Shown: positions 12,139 to 23,004 of the stretch, piece by piece
Layout: each line of letters opens with the position of its first letter
Position numbering within the stretch: the first letter of the stretch is position 1
Assembly: GCF_963169125.1 (NCBI RefSeq)
Contig: NC_084798.1
Location: forward strand, 170,963,980-171,027,979
Length of the DNA stretch: 64,000 bases
DNA from: Humulus lupulus
Lineage: Eukaryota; Streptophyta; Magnoliopsida; Rosales; Cannabaceae
Direction of reading: 5' to 3'
Made by a program: the position numbers and the translations under genes
Notes under the pieces: model-generated
Told to the model about the DNA's origin: nothing
What the model saw: the letters and a program-made list of their open reading frames with translations, nothing else
Databases searched by the model: none

Positions 12139-12243
12139 TTTAAGGAGTTTGCACATCCTAAGGTGCAAAGTCTCTTTGCAATGATTACTGTAGGACCACC
12201 ATTTTTTATTGCAACTGCAAGTTTGGTTTTGTACTTCAGATGA
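12139..12243 (+). pseudogene. Unrecognised hydrophobic exon-like segment in CACTA 1
   Basis: The peptide FKEFAHPKVQSLFAMITVGP continues into FFIATASLVLYFR and then a stop, with one likely membrane span. It lies 160 bp after another exon-like segment in the same orientation. The family is not recognised. Confidence 0.35.
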
Positions 12244-12399
12244 GTTCTTTGGTGGTGGAGAAAGAACTAAAACTTCGACAGGTACTAACTTAGCCAAATA
12301 CTAATCATAAATTATAACGTAAATGATCTTGTGCAGAAGAAATGAAGACATTAGTTTATATTTTGATATTTCTTTGCTCGTTGATTTTCTGGCATTTCA

Positions 12400-12448
12400 G
12401 GAACTTGTTACTGCTTGGGTTGTCATTTTGGCTTGCCTTGTCCATAGG
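12400..12448 (+). pseudogene. Exon fragment shared with CACTA 2 (hydrophobic, unrecognised)
   Basis: After an acceptor-like CATTTCAG the segment encodes ELVTAWVVILACLVH, then diverges. CACTA 2 holds a longer, nearly identical copy at 32677-32848. The parent gene is not identified; the composition is that of a membrane segment. Confidence 0.5.
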
Positions 12449-14099
12449 GTTGACCATTTATTAGGTCTCTCATTTGGTTTCTGTTTAGTTTTTCCTCATT
12501 TGTGGCCATGGGGTTGCTCTGCATTTTATTTACTATGCAATTTTTCTGTAATAATAGAATGGTCTGTTTGGTTGAATTCATGCATTCAACTTTTGATTGA
12601 GTATAAAAACTGTCTTGAGATAGAGCAGTAGATATGTTATCCAGATATTCTATTTACTAGAATAGAAGCTTTGATCATGTTTTTTTATTTATTTTTTATT
12701 TGTCATATGTCTAACAAGTTTTTTCCACTATTGATATATGTACAAGTGTGCAAATTTGTAGGTTGCAAGTTTTTTATTTATCAGCCTCTCAGCTCTCTCT
12801 CCCTCATGCATATACTCTCTAGTTTGACTGTAACACCACAACTAAGCGTACGGAAACAGTTTAGTCTCTCGTCACTCTCCTCTGTTGAGCCGCTGAAGCA
12901 CACATGACGATGCCCCTGCTGAAGCAAGACCCAAGCAACCCAGCTGCTGAAGAAGCCGTTTGCCTCTGTGAGTTTTCTTTTCCTTTTATTTTTTTAGATT
13001 TCAGTTTAATATCAAGAAAACATTTTGAATATATCAATACATATATTTGTTTGTGTTGGAATGGTTTCTAATGGAGAGGATATAGTGAGAAAAATTAGTG
13101 AGGTTGTAAGCATTAGAATACAAGAAAGAGCAAAGAGCTTTTATGTGTTAAGAGAGAAACTTTTGAGAGCACAAAAGTTGTGAAAGTGTTGGTTCTTGTT
13201 GCATGTTGAAGAACTTGTTTGAAAATTTCTTGTTCTTAATTCGTTTTTGTTCATAACAGTTTGTTTAATTGTTTTTCCTTAGTTTGAGATAAGTTTTATT
13301 ATTTGTTCTAAGGTGTCATTACAGGTGCTGCATTGTCCTTTTCAATGTTTGTTGTTGGTCTGCTACTTTCATCTAATCCTGATGCCACGTGTAGTGCACC
13401 AAATTTTTTTTTTTAGATTATTAAAATTTTTGTGATTTATTTTATTTAAATGTTAAGTGTGATGAATTGTTTTATTTAAGTGTTGTTATTTTTATTTGGA
13501 TAATTATTTGTTTTATTTGATTGTTTATTATCTTATTTAATCGTTAGAATTGTTTGGTTAATTAATTTAATAAGTGAATAATTGTGTAACATGTTTATTT
13601 TACTATTAGTGTTACATTTTAATTAAGTGTAACAATTGAGGTAATTATGTGAGCTATGGTGGAATGCACTAAGGTGCATGATAGATAGTAATGCACCCTA
13701 ATGATTTAGTGTGTGCTAGTGCATGGTAGCATGGTGCACATGTGTAGATTTTCTACACATTTTATATTTCCTTATTTTAGATTTTATTTGAGTTAATTTA
13801 TTTATTTATAAAAAAAAAAAGAAAAGAAAGGGAAGAAGAGTGTTTGGGCGTGTGACCTAGTGGGAAAGGAATGATTTCTTTTAAGTAATAAAAATAAAAA
13901 ACTGAAGACAATAGTTATTTTGGGGATAGGCATGATCATTTTTATTCCTTTATATCTATTTAAATAAAAAGAAATTAAGAGAAAATAAATGGAAAAAGGA
14001 AACTTACCTTATTGTGTTGGGGAGGCTTTATGAGAGGATTATGATAAAGGGGAAATGAAAGAGGAGAAGAGCCATTTGCTCTTGTGTGGCTGCCGTGAC

Positions 14100-14150
14100 C
14101 TAGAGAGAGAGAGAGAGAGAGAGTGGCGTGTAGAGAGAGAGAGAGAGAGG
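14100..14150 (+). repeat. (GA)n microsatellite
   Basis: Two runs of GAGAGA separated by GTGGCGTGTA, within the solo LTR. Confidence 0.9.
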
Positions 14151-16324
14151 AAGAAAGAAAGAAGGAGAAGGAGAAGGTGAAGAGGAACCCATCTTAGAGT
14201 ATGTTCTCTTGTTTTTCTTGTTTGTATAATCTCTTTTTATTGATAATATGTTATTGACTTGTTTTATTGTTGTGTGTGTTTGGGTTCTTTCTTCTCCTCG
14301 TGGTGGTTTTCCAATAAAAACCCTAGGCTTGAACAAGGGTGTGGAGTTTGGGTATTGATCTTATTGTGTTCTTGATTTTACAATCAAGAGAGGTAATGGT
14401 CTTTTCTTAGCCTTTATATTGGTTTTGGTGGGTTGTCTATGAGGTTTTGATGATGATGTTAATGGTTGATTTTGGTAGGATTGGTGAATATGATTTGTAT
14501 ATTTTGAGAGTATGATTTGTTTTAAAAGGGTTGTGATGTTGATTTTGCTATGCAAAAAAAATTGGTGATAATCTATGAATGCATGCATGGAGATTTCGGC
14601 CTAGGCATACCTAAGTATGTTCTTGATATTTTTGTGATGTTGAGTGAATTTCAATATAGTAGATCCATGTTTTAGGACCTATGTGATATGGGTAAGATAA
14701 TAATTGGCAATCTTGATATTTTGATCCATGAAATTTGGATAGATGCATGTTATATTGTGAATGATTAAATTATAAGATGCATGAAAATCATGATAGAAAC
14801 ATGTTAGGATAATATAAGGTATATGTGAATATGGTGCTTATGAGTTATTATATGTTATTGTCATTGTTAGTGTTTTGTTGGTTTTCAATGGAATAGAAAA
14901 AAATGGTTTTAAAAGAATTCATGTGAATATGTTAGTGATATTAGAATCATGCATATTATAAGAGTATGATGAGATTTTAAACATGTATGATTTTATGTAA
15001 TTTTTGGGACAAAAGTTGAGTTTTATGAGGAATTAAGCTTGCTGTTTTTTTTGTAAATAATTGGGTAAAAGTTGATAAAAAGATGAGTTGCATGCATAAG
15101 TAATGTTCTTGATGTTATGTTAATTTTTATGAAATTAAAAAGGGGATTTTAAGTCTCATGTTATGATATTTTACTCAATTATTTACCTACAGAATTTTTA
15201 TTGAATTTTAGAAAATATGAGCTTTTTAAATTGATTATGGTGATTTTTAATGATAAAAATAGTTGCTGGAATTTTTGTAAGAAAATATAAAGTGAGTTTC
15301 ACTAAAATGAATTGGATAAGTTTTTGGATTAAATTATTTTTCCTAAGTTGTGGTAATATTGAAAAATGGTATAAATGCATATTTTGATAAGTTATGATTT
15401 TCCTTTATTTTGATTGAGAAAAATATTTAGATTCTATTTATTTGTGATTTTTAAAGAAAACAAATGGTGGCTGAAAGTTTGTTTTAAAAGGGTTAAAAAA
15501 ATTTATTTAAATTGTCACATATGGATTTTTGTTACATAAAACTAAGTCTTAAATAATTTAAATAAAAATATATTTTCCACACTTAAAAATATATTTTTCT
15601 CACCTCATTTATGTAACACAATGATAAAATTTATTTTTCTAAAGAAACATATTAAAAATAGGTATTTTAATTAAATCCAAGCTTTTTGGTAAATTCTTTG
15701 TAATTTGAGATTAATGAATGAAATTTGTCACATATTTTATTTTTAAGCTAAAATAAAATAATTTTATAGAATAAATAATGTTTTGAGAAATTTAATCAAC
15801 TTATAAATTTTAAGAAAAATAAAGCATGCAATATGTCTATTGATTTTAAAACAATAAAAGTAAGAAATGTAGAATTATCGTTTTTGAAAACGTCTTTATT
15901 ACGCAATGTTCCCACGTATGCATGCTACATGCAAATCCACTTTTACGTCCAAAATTATGTTTAATATTCAACTATGTGGTTGTTATAAAACGATCATGCA
16001 TGTAAAATGGGTAAAACGAGCATTATTCTTTTTGGCGATAATTGCATGTTTAGTGTAACTGTTATCATGAGTGCATGGCCCATGCACACATGAGATGTAT
16101 GGAAAGGCAAAATAGTAATTTTATGAACCTAAGAAATGTTATTTTGATTATGATATAGGCTCGTTGAAAGATTGTGAAATTCTTAGCTTGGACCTGAGGT
16201 AAGGAAGTTAGATAGATTTTATGATTTTATACTATGAATGGTAAGACTGTTGTATGAATGAATTGTTATGAATTATGAATGCCATAACGTGATGATATGT
16301 TGAATGTGATATGTGTATGGATGT

Positions 16325-16430
16325 TAGATACATCAAACCAGTTACGATGTCAGATACATCAAACAGATTACGATGTTAGATACATCAAACAGATTACGAT
16401 GTCAGATACATCGCACAAGTTACTAAGGAC
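16325..16430 (+). repeat. About 28-bp tandem repeats in the long solo LTR
   Basis: Four units of AGATACATCAAAC(A/C)...TTACGATGT. They lie upstream of the conserved 3' LTR module. Confidence 0.85.
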
Positions 16431-16552
16431 ATTGAGACGTAACTCCTAGGGCGGACGCGCCGAGGTTATTCAAGGACCAGTGATCTCCTGTTTACCTCAT
16501 AGGGTGACATGGACAACTAGCGTTCTATGCTCATCATGTATGCTGTATGTTT

Positions 16553-16680
16553 GTGATATGATGATATGTCACGATTATGTTATGATATGATGATATGTTA
16601 CGATTATGTTATGATATGATGATATGTTACGATTATATTATGATATGATGACATGTTACGATTATGTTATGATATACCAT
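16553..16680 (+). repeat. About 31-bp tandem repeats in the long solo LTR
   Basis: Four units of GATATGATGATATGT followed by (C/T)ACGATTAT(G/A)TTAT. This is a second, independent array 120 bp after the first. Confidence 0.85.
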
Positions 16681-17473
16681 GATGTTTTAGATGAACGTTA
16701 GTGTTTGTATTTGTTGTATTCTTACTTGCTTATTTGTTTGTACTTCCTTACTGGGCTTTTAGCTCACCCCCTTACTTTCCTTCCAGGTAGCAAATAGGAT
16801 TTCTCTATGGCACGCGTGGTGACGTGAGGAGTTCTTTCATCATGGGGTGTATGGCGTGGGGTAATCCTATGGACGAAAAAAACGATCAACGTAGAACGCC
16901 ATTTTAAATTATGTTTTGTTTTTAAGAGACTTTCCTAAACTATCAGTGGGACTCAGTTATTTAATTTTTGGTTTCTTTGAACTTTGCATAAAAACCTATG
17001 TTTTATTTTAAAACTTGTGGCGCCAACTTGCATGGTTTTAAATAAGTCCCCCTGAGACTTTGATAATGAATGTTACTCTTTTATAAACTATGTTATGCGA
17101 ATGTTTTGTAAGTATTAGTTTAGGGCGTTCTTTACACCACGGGAGACCTGGTGCATGTTCCAAGCATGCTGTTTCAAGGTTCTTTGCTTCTTGGGCACAT
17201 CAGTAGAGCCACTCTTGGTTATGCGTATGTCCCTATTTTCTTTTTCAATCTTCATTATGCCAAAATAATAGTTTGTTTATTATTCAAAAGAGATCTTAGA
17301 TTCCCAAGCCATCCTTAGATTCATTCCTATTTGAGAGCCATCCTTAGATTCATTCCTATTTGCGATAGGCATTTCATAGTACGTTATTTTGTGCATCATG
17401 CAGGTGTGGCTTAACAACAACCGCTTTTAATATGCTTCCATTTGGATGTCTTGACGGTGGAAGAGCCATGCAG

Positions 17474-20400
17474 GTAATAATCTCCTTTGTGTCTTCTACC
17501 TCAACCACTTGAATCATATGGTTGAGGCCTAGCTGCAAAGAAGCTTCTTTGTGATTCTCTCTCCATCAATCGGGCTCTTCTCATTTCCTTCTCTAGATTT
17601 AGTTCTTTCCCTCTCACCCACGATCTCATTCTCTCTTTTTCTTTCTCTGTTGTTTTAGATGTTAGCATGGAGGTGGGACTGTGGGGATGGTGTTGTAATG
17701 GCGGGGACTTCAATGGTACTAAGGTACCATTGCCGTGAAGAAAATGGTCTATTTTGATTACATCCCCAATTATCTAAAAGGGTAATGACGATTTTTTATT
17801 CTTAGGCATCATCTTTGATTAATTTTTAAAATAATTATTATATATTGTTTCTGTTTTAGGGATTTATGCAATTTTTAATATGAATTATTGATGATGTTTC
17901 TATTAACTTTAGGTTTGGTTTGTTTGAGGTTTTTGGATTACTAAATTTTGTGGCTTTGAGGTTTGTGGATATGCTGCTAGCTTTGGGTATTCTGTTTTTT
18001 ATATTGGTTTTAGATTTAGAGTTTTTTTGTTTTATGTTTCTGTATATAGTTTGTTTGTTTATCCTAGTTGTGTTTACTGTTTACAACATGCTATACATGC
18101 TGCTAGTTTTGGGACTTTTGTTTCTGATAGTGGTGTGCTATGCAGCCTAGTTTTGTTTTCTGGTTTGTCTTCTCCTGTATCATTGGCTTAGTAATATAAT
18201 CCATTTTGTATTCTTTGGTTTGAGACACTATAAGCATAAAAAATAAAGTAATCAGATTGAGTTTTTTTGTTCTTCAGAATGAGTGGTTTGCTTGATTGGA
18301 GAGTAATAGATGGAACGTGAGGTAGAAAGCCCCTCTGTTTTGACTCGATCCTCATTTCAGATGCCCATTCCTCTCTTCTCGACACCGTTCGATATTGAAA
18401 ATTACCAAGTTTTAATATTTATATTGGCTCTCTTTATAAACTTAGTATGTTTTGAATTTGTGTATGAGTTTTTATGAAGCTTGAATCTGTGTTTTCCTTT
18501 CTATTTGGATTGGAAAATAATTTTCAACATGGCAAGCAACTTTGTTTAAAACTGTACTACTACATGGAAATAAACATCTCAAATGAAAAGATTAGTACTG
18601 CAATTTTACTTTGGATGTGTTTTGGATGCTTCTGAATGGTATTATAAGAGTGTGATTTGGACATCAAATGAATCAATTGGTGTTTTATGGCTGGACACCA
18701 TATAACTATCTGATTTATTGGTTTTGCATGCACATACACAAATTTGTGTATGAGTTTTTATGAAGCTTGAATCTGTGTTTTCCTTTCTATTTGAATTGGA
18801 AAATAATTTTCAACATGGCAAGCAACTTTGTTTAAAACTGTACTAATACATGGAAATAAACATCTCAAATGAAAAGATTAGTACTGCAATTTTACTTTGG
18901 ATGTGTTTTGGATGCTTCTGAATGGTATTATAAGAGTGTGATTTGGACATCAAATGAATCAATTGGTGTTTTATGGCTGGACACCATATAACTATCTGAT
19001 TTATTGGTTTTTGCATGCACATACACAAACTTTACTAGGCTTAGTACTGAAGTTATTGAACACCTTTGTAGATTTAAATTTCTCATTCTATGTAAATCTT
19101 TGCAGACTCACATTACTTTTTCAAAGTTTGTTGTATATTTTTTCTAACATTGTGCTGCCATGTTTGCTATATTCAGATTTAACTTGCCGTATTTTTTTTT
19201 TTTTTTTTGATATTGTGTTTCCATGATGTTGATATTTGTATTCTAATTGAGGATATAATATGTCTTATGTTTACTGCATGAGTAAAGCAGATTCTTTGTT
19301 GCTATGGTGAGGTTTATATTTTTGTTTGCTTGAGTTTCTTATAAATTTTTTATCTCATTTCTCTATTTTGATTTGGTCTAAAGAAATTATGGGTTCTATA
19401 TCCGCTTTTACTATTTATCTTATTTGGAGACAATTATTCTGATCTAGATACATTTGTATTGTATATATGTATTAAGAATCTTGTAACTTGTGTTCAAAAC
19501 TGGGGTTTTAATATGTTACGATTTTGGAGTATGATTAATGATATATTTTGAAGATTTTTTTTTTAAAATTTGTGGGCTAGTTGGTATTTTGAGGATAAGT
19601 GTGAGATATTTATGTGTTTGAATCTGTTTGAACTGCGTTTTATGATCAATTCCCTCCAAATTTTTGTCAGGATCATAGATTGGTTTGTTTTAGTTCAGTT
19701 CATAGTGTGCCTTTTGCCTATTTTCTATTGTTTTTTTAGCTCAGCTCATAGACTACATTGTCTCCTTATTTCCTTACCAATGTTGTGTTAGTTCAATTCA
19801 TAGACTACCTTTTGTCTGCTGCCTATTTTCAGTTATTATATAATCCAACTACGATTTGAACTCAAGGATGAAAATAGATACCTTTGGATTCCTGTGAAAT
19901 TAGTGGAAGATAATGAGTTTTGTATCTTTTTTGATACGTTATTACTCTAGCATTAGAATGAATGACTTTCCTTATGTTTATTTATTATTTTCTCCTCTAA
20001 AACTATAGAAGAAGAACACATATAACATCTGTATTCTTTTAGGAGACTTTGAAGTTTAACCCTACTTTATTTACCCCTTGTGATAAGAAGTGGTTTCACT
20101 TATGCATATTTCTGATTTCCCCTTTGAAAAATAAGGAAAATTCTCTTCTTCTGTTTTGAAATGGTTTATGTTGTACCATTTTTTTGGATGCTTTCTTTGC
20201 TGAAATGGGTTTAAAAGAATTATGTGTCTGAGGCCTTAGAATCCTGCCATGTTCTCAATTTTTTATCTTAATACATGATGCCTTCTAGTTTCTTAGCCAT
20301 GTGTAAAGAATCTATGCTTATTTGGATGAGCATCTTGTCAAGTCTCTTTCCTTTTCTTTTAAATACCACATTGTTAAATGCTTTTAATTTGTCTCATTCT

Positions 20401-20850
20401 TAGAAATACATTTATCTTTGACTTCTATCGTTGTGCTTAGTTTATGCTTTGTACTCTTTGTAGTATTTCATATATAATCTCAACATAACAATAACTTCAC
20501 TCTATTGTGACATTTTAATTTTGTTGAGTAGCTTATGGAAACTATGCTATTGGGTTTTCTTTATAAATTAGTGTGTTGTATTGTATATATATATTTATAT
20601 GTTTGGTTGGTAAATCATTTGCATTTTCATTTCATAATCATAAAGTGTTTGAGCTAACTTTTCTAATGAGTATTTTACCAATCATAAATCTTCAATCTTT
20701 CATGCCTATGTGTTGTAGTTAGTGTAATTGCATGGCCAACTTATAAAGTTGTAATGAGGTTATTGACTTTCTTTCTTTTTGTACTCTTTTAGTTTACTAT
20801 TAACTCTAAGTTTAAGCATTAATTATTTAAACTCTTGTGTAGCTAAGCAA
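17474..20850 (+). other. Cargo of CACTA 1 after the EGY fragment, mostly unrecognised
   Basis: AT-rich sequence with many poly-T tracts, plausibly intronic. It contains a 286-bp tandem duplication (18455-19028). A short open stretch ELKDENRYLWIPVKLVEDNE near 19855-19920 looks exon-like but is not recognised. The tract TTATTGGTTTTTGCATGC near 19002 recurs in CACTA 2 at 28868, so part of this interior is shared. Confidence 0.4.
18455..19028 (+). repeat. 286-bp tandem direct duplication
   Basis: Copies at 18455-18740 and 18741-19028 are nearly identical (AATTTGTGTATGAGTTTTTA ... TGCATGCACATACACA), differing by a few bases. High identity points to a duplication younger than the divergence of the two CACTA copies. 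Confidence 0.92.
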
Positions 20851-20869
20851 ATCAACCTCACAACAAAGA

Positions 20870-21623
20870 CAAGTGCACAATGGAATAGATGATGAATTGG
20901 AGGGTGGAGCAAGCTTCATGGTTTACTTTTTGTTCTGTTTTTTACTTTTGAAGCAAAGGATGTGAAAGACTATAGAATTTTATTATGTATGCTTCAAACT
21001 CAAGTTAAAACTAAGAACTTTTGAAGTGGACAGTGTCATGGTTTGAAGTAGTTTGTCTTCAAATGTAAAAATACTCATTGTTTATCATATATATTAAATA
21101 TTTTATATTTTTTTTAATCTATATAATATTACACTTGTGATCAATTGTGATTTTTTTAATCAAAGTACAATAATAAAAACATTTTACAACAATTAAAAAT
21201 GCATACTACAAAATAACAAAATGTTATTACTGGGAGAATTTACAATAATTATGGTTGTTTTGTATAATATATTATAATTAGGACAAAAAGTTATTATTTA
21301 TATAATAGAATGAACTAAAATCCTTATAAAATGATCAAATATAACAATTTTCATAACAGTTGGAAAGTGTTATGCATAAAGTATAAGATTAAACTTCAAA
21401 TTTATAACCAAATACTCTAACTAAATGTTATTATTTGAATATTATAGCAACTAAAAATGTGTTATTGAATAGTTTCAGATAACATCGAACATAACATTCG
21501 AATACTGTTATAGAAAAGACAGGACTTTTAATAACAGGGGCTATGTTAGTGTTTTCAGAAGCGTTATCAATACTCCTGGTTAGCAGTTTTTAAGTGTTAT
21601 GAATACTGTTTTTTCTTGTAGTG
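20870..21623 (+). repeat. 3' terminal region of CACTA 1, shared with CACTA 2
   Basis: From GACAAGTGCACAA onward this matches 33198-33902, including the final AATAACAGGGGCTATGTTAG...TTCTTGTAGTG. Repeated GTTAT/ATAAC motifs in both orientations look like the subterminal transposase-binding repeats of this superfamily. Confidence 0.8.
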
Positions 21624-22769
21624 ATAGGATTCCTAACAAATGTTGTGGACACTTCTAGGGTTAATTCGGCTGAACTGGGTGAGACTAGATTGTTGTGTGA
21701 ATTTCCAGATTTATTTCCAGAAGATCTGCCAGGCTTGCCACCGCAGCGGAAGATTGACTTTGTTATTGAGTTAGCGCCAGGGGTGGAGCCAGTATCTAGA
21801 ACACCTTACAGAATGGCTCCGACGGAGTTGAAAGATTTGAAGATTCAGTTACAGGAGTTACTGGATTTGGGGTTTATCAGACTGAGTTTCTCGCCATGGG
21901 GTGCTCCAGTGTTGTTTGTTAAGAAGAAGGATGGATCTCTTAGGATGTGCATTGACTACAGGGAGTTGAACAAGCTGACCATTAAGAATAAGTATCCACC
22001 GCCTAGGATCGATGATTTATTCGATCAGTTACAGGGGAGTACTGTGTTTTCTAAGATTGATCTCCAGTTAGGTTATCATCAGTTAAGGATCAAAGAAGAG
22101 GACATACCAAAGACTGCTTTCCGCACGAGGTATGGACACTATGAATTTCTGGTTATGTTCTTTGGATTAACCAATGCCCCAGCAACTTTTGTGGATATGA
22201 TGAATAGGGTTTTCAAGGATTATCTGGAGATGTTTGTGATTGTGTTCATCGACAACATCTTGGTGTACTCTCAGTCAGAGACAGAGCACGAACAGCATCT
22301 ACGGTTGGTTTTACAACGGTTAAGGGAGCACAAGTTATATGCTAAGTTCAGCAAGTGTGAGTTTTGGCTACCGCAAGTCACGTTTCTGAGCCATATCGTC
22401 AGTAAGGAGGGGATTCTGGTTGACCAAAGCAAGATTGAGGCAGTAAGAGATTGGCCTAGACCAAGCAACGTTCTAGAAGTTAGAAGTTTTCTGGGATTGG
22501 CAGGATATTATCGGCGGTTTGTTGAGGGGTTCTCCAAGATAGCTACACCATTGACAAAATTGACGAAAAAGAAGACAAAGTATGTTTGGACAAACAGATG
22601 TGAGAACAGTTTCAAAGAGTTGAAGCGACGACTGATCACCGCGCCAGTGTTGAGTCTGCCAACAGATAATGAGAAGTTTGTGGTTTACTATGATGCTTCC
22701 AGACAGGGTTTGGGGTGTGTTCTAATCCAAGCTGGTAAGGTGATAGTCGAGACAATTAAAGGAGTATGA
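21624..22769 (+). pseudogene. Reverse transcriptase and start of RNase H, Tekay-type element
   Basis: This resumes the pol frame after the CACTA insertion. The spacer to RT carries [20 protein letters not shown], and RT proper holds [27 protein letters not shown] and [12 protein letters not shown]. The catalytic box reads [10 protein letters not shown]: the second Asp of the (Y/F)xDD pair is Asn (AAC at 22254-22256), a change expected to abolish polymerisation. The thumb region has [20 protein letters not shown]. RNase H begins [15 protein letters not shown]. The frame breaks near 22745, where about 8 bases that normally encode AYA are missing. Confidence 0.95.
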
Positions 22770-23004
22770 GCAGAGATATCCCACGCATGATCTGGAATTG
22801 GCAGCGGTGGTATTCGCACTGAAGATTTGGAGACATTATTTATATGGAGAGAAGTGCGAGATATACACCGACCATAAAAGTTTGAAGTATTTCTTTACAC
22901 AAAAGGATCTAAATATGCACCAGAGACGGTGGCTAGAGTTGGTTAAGGATTATGATTGTGATATCTTATACCATCCTGGGAAGGCTAATGTAGTAGCTGA
23001 TTAG
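22743..23004 (+). pseudogene. RNase H C-terminal part, shifted frame
   Basis: Read one frame off, [20 protein letters not shown] continues into [36 protein letters not shown] and GKANVVAD. That is the gypsy RNase H and the connection toward integrase. A TAG at 23002-23004 falls in the ADALSR linker, where Ala is expected. Confidence 0.92.

Larger units (their letters stand above)
13390..17136 (+). mobile_element. Long solo LTR inside the captured EGY exon of CACTA 1
   Basis: Starts TGTAGTGCACCAAA and ends GGGCGTTCTTTACA. It is flanked by a perfect 5-bp duplication CCACG (13385-13389 and 17137-17141), and the EGY reading frame is continuous when it and one copy are removed. It has the LTR 3' module CTGGGCTTTTAGCTCACC (about 16751) and a (GA)n tract in the presumed leader (14100-14150). 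No coding sequence, primer site or second LTR is seen. At 3.7 kb it is a long LTR of gypsy type. Confidence 0.93.
13325..17473 (+). pseudogene. EGY1: Captured EGY-type S2P zinc metalloprotease exons, split by a solo LTR
   Basis: An acceptor ATTACAG at 13324 opens an exon reading AALSFSMFVVGLLLSSNPDA. It continues after the inserted LTR (17142-17224) with GDLVHVPSMLFQGSLLLGHI, then SRATLGY and a donor GTATGT. A second exon (17404-17473; acceptor TGCAG, donor GTAATA) reads CGLTTTAFNMLPFGCLDGGR. These match plant EGY proteins, site-2-protease-like intramembrane metalloproteases of the chloroplast; NMLP...LDGG is the second metal-binding motif of the family. The parent protein has about 15 more residues between the two pieces (a missing exon), yet the phases of the remaining exons still join in frame. 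The HExxH exon is absent, so no active enzyme could be made. I am confident of the family; EGY1 over EGY2 is from memory. Confidence 0.88.
10808..21623 (+). mobile_element. CACTA (CMC) transposon 1, non-autonomous, inserted in pol
   Basis: Starts CACTACAACAATTTTG and ends TTCTTGTAGTG, so the ends are inverted CACTACAA. It is flanked by a 3-bp duplication ATA (10805-10807 and 21624-21626), the signature of this superfamily. Its subterminal regions are rich in short GTTAT/ATAAC motifs. The 5' end (about 200 bp) and especially the last 750 bp match CACTA element 2 at 25914-33902. No transposase (TNP2/TnpA-like) frame was found, so it should need a helper. It carries EGY metalloprotease exons, several unrecognised exon-like segments, and a 3.7-kb solo LTR. 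Net of that LTR it is about 7.1 kb. Confidence 0.95.

Noticed and set aside
12323..12631. 102-codon ORF in CACTA 1
   Set aside because: Only the short ELVTAWVVILA part is exon-like and shared with CACTA 2; the rest is intron read-through.
17920..18150. Highly hydrophobic ORF (76 codons) in CACTA 1
   Set aside because: T-rich intron-like sequence gives Phe/Leu/Val runs; no recognisable motif.
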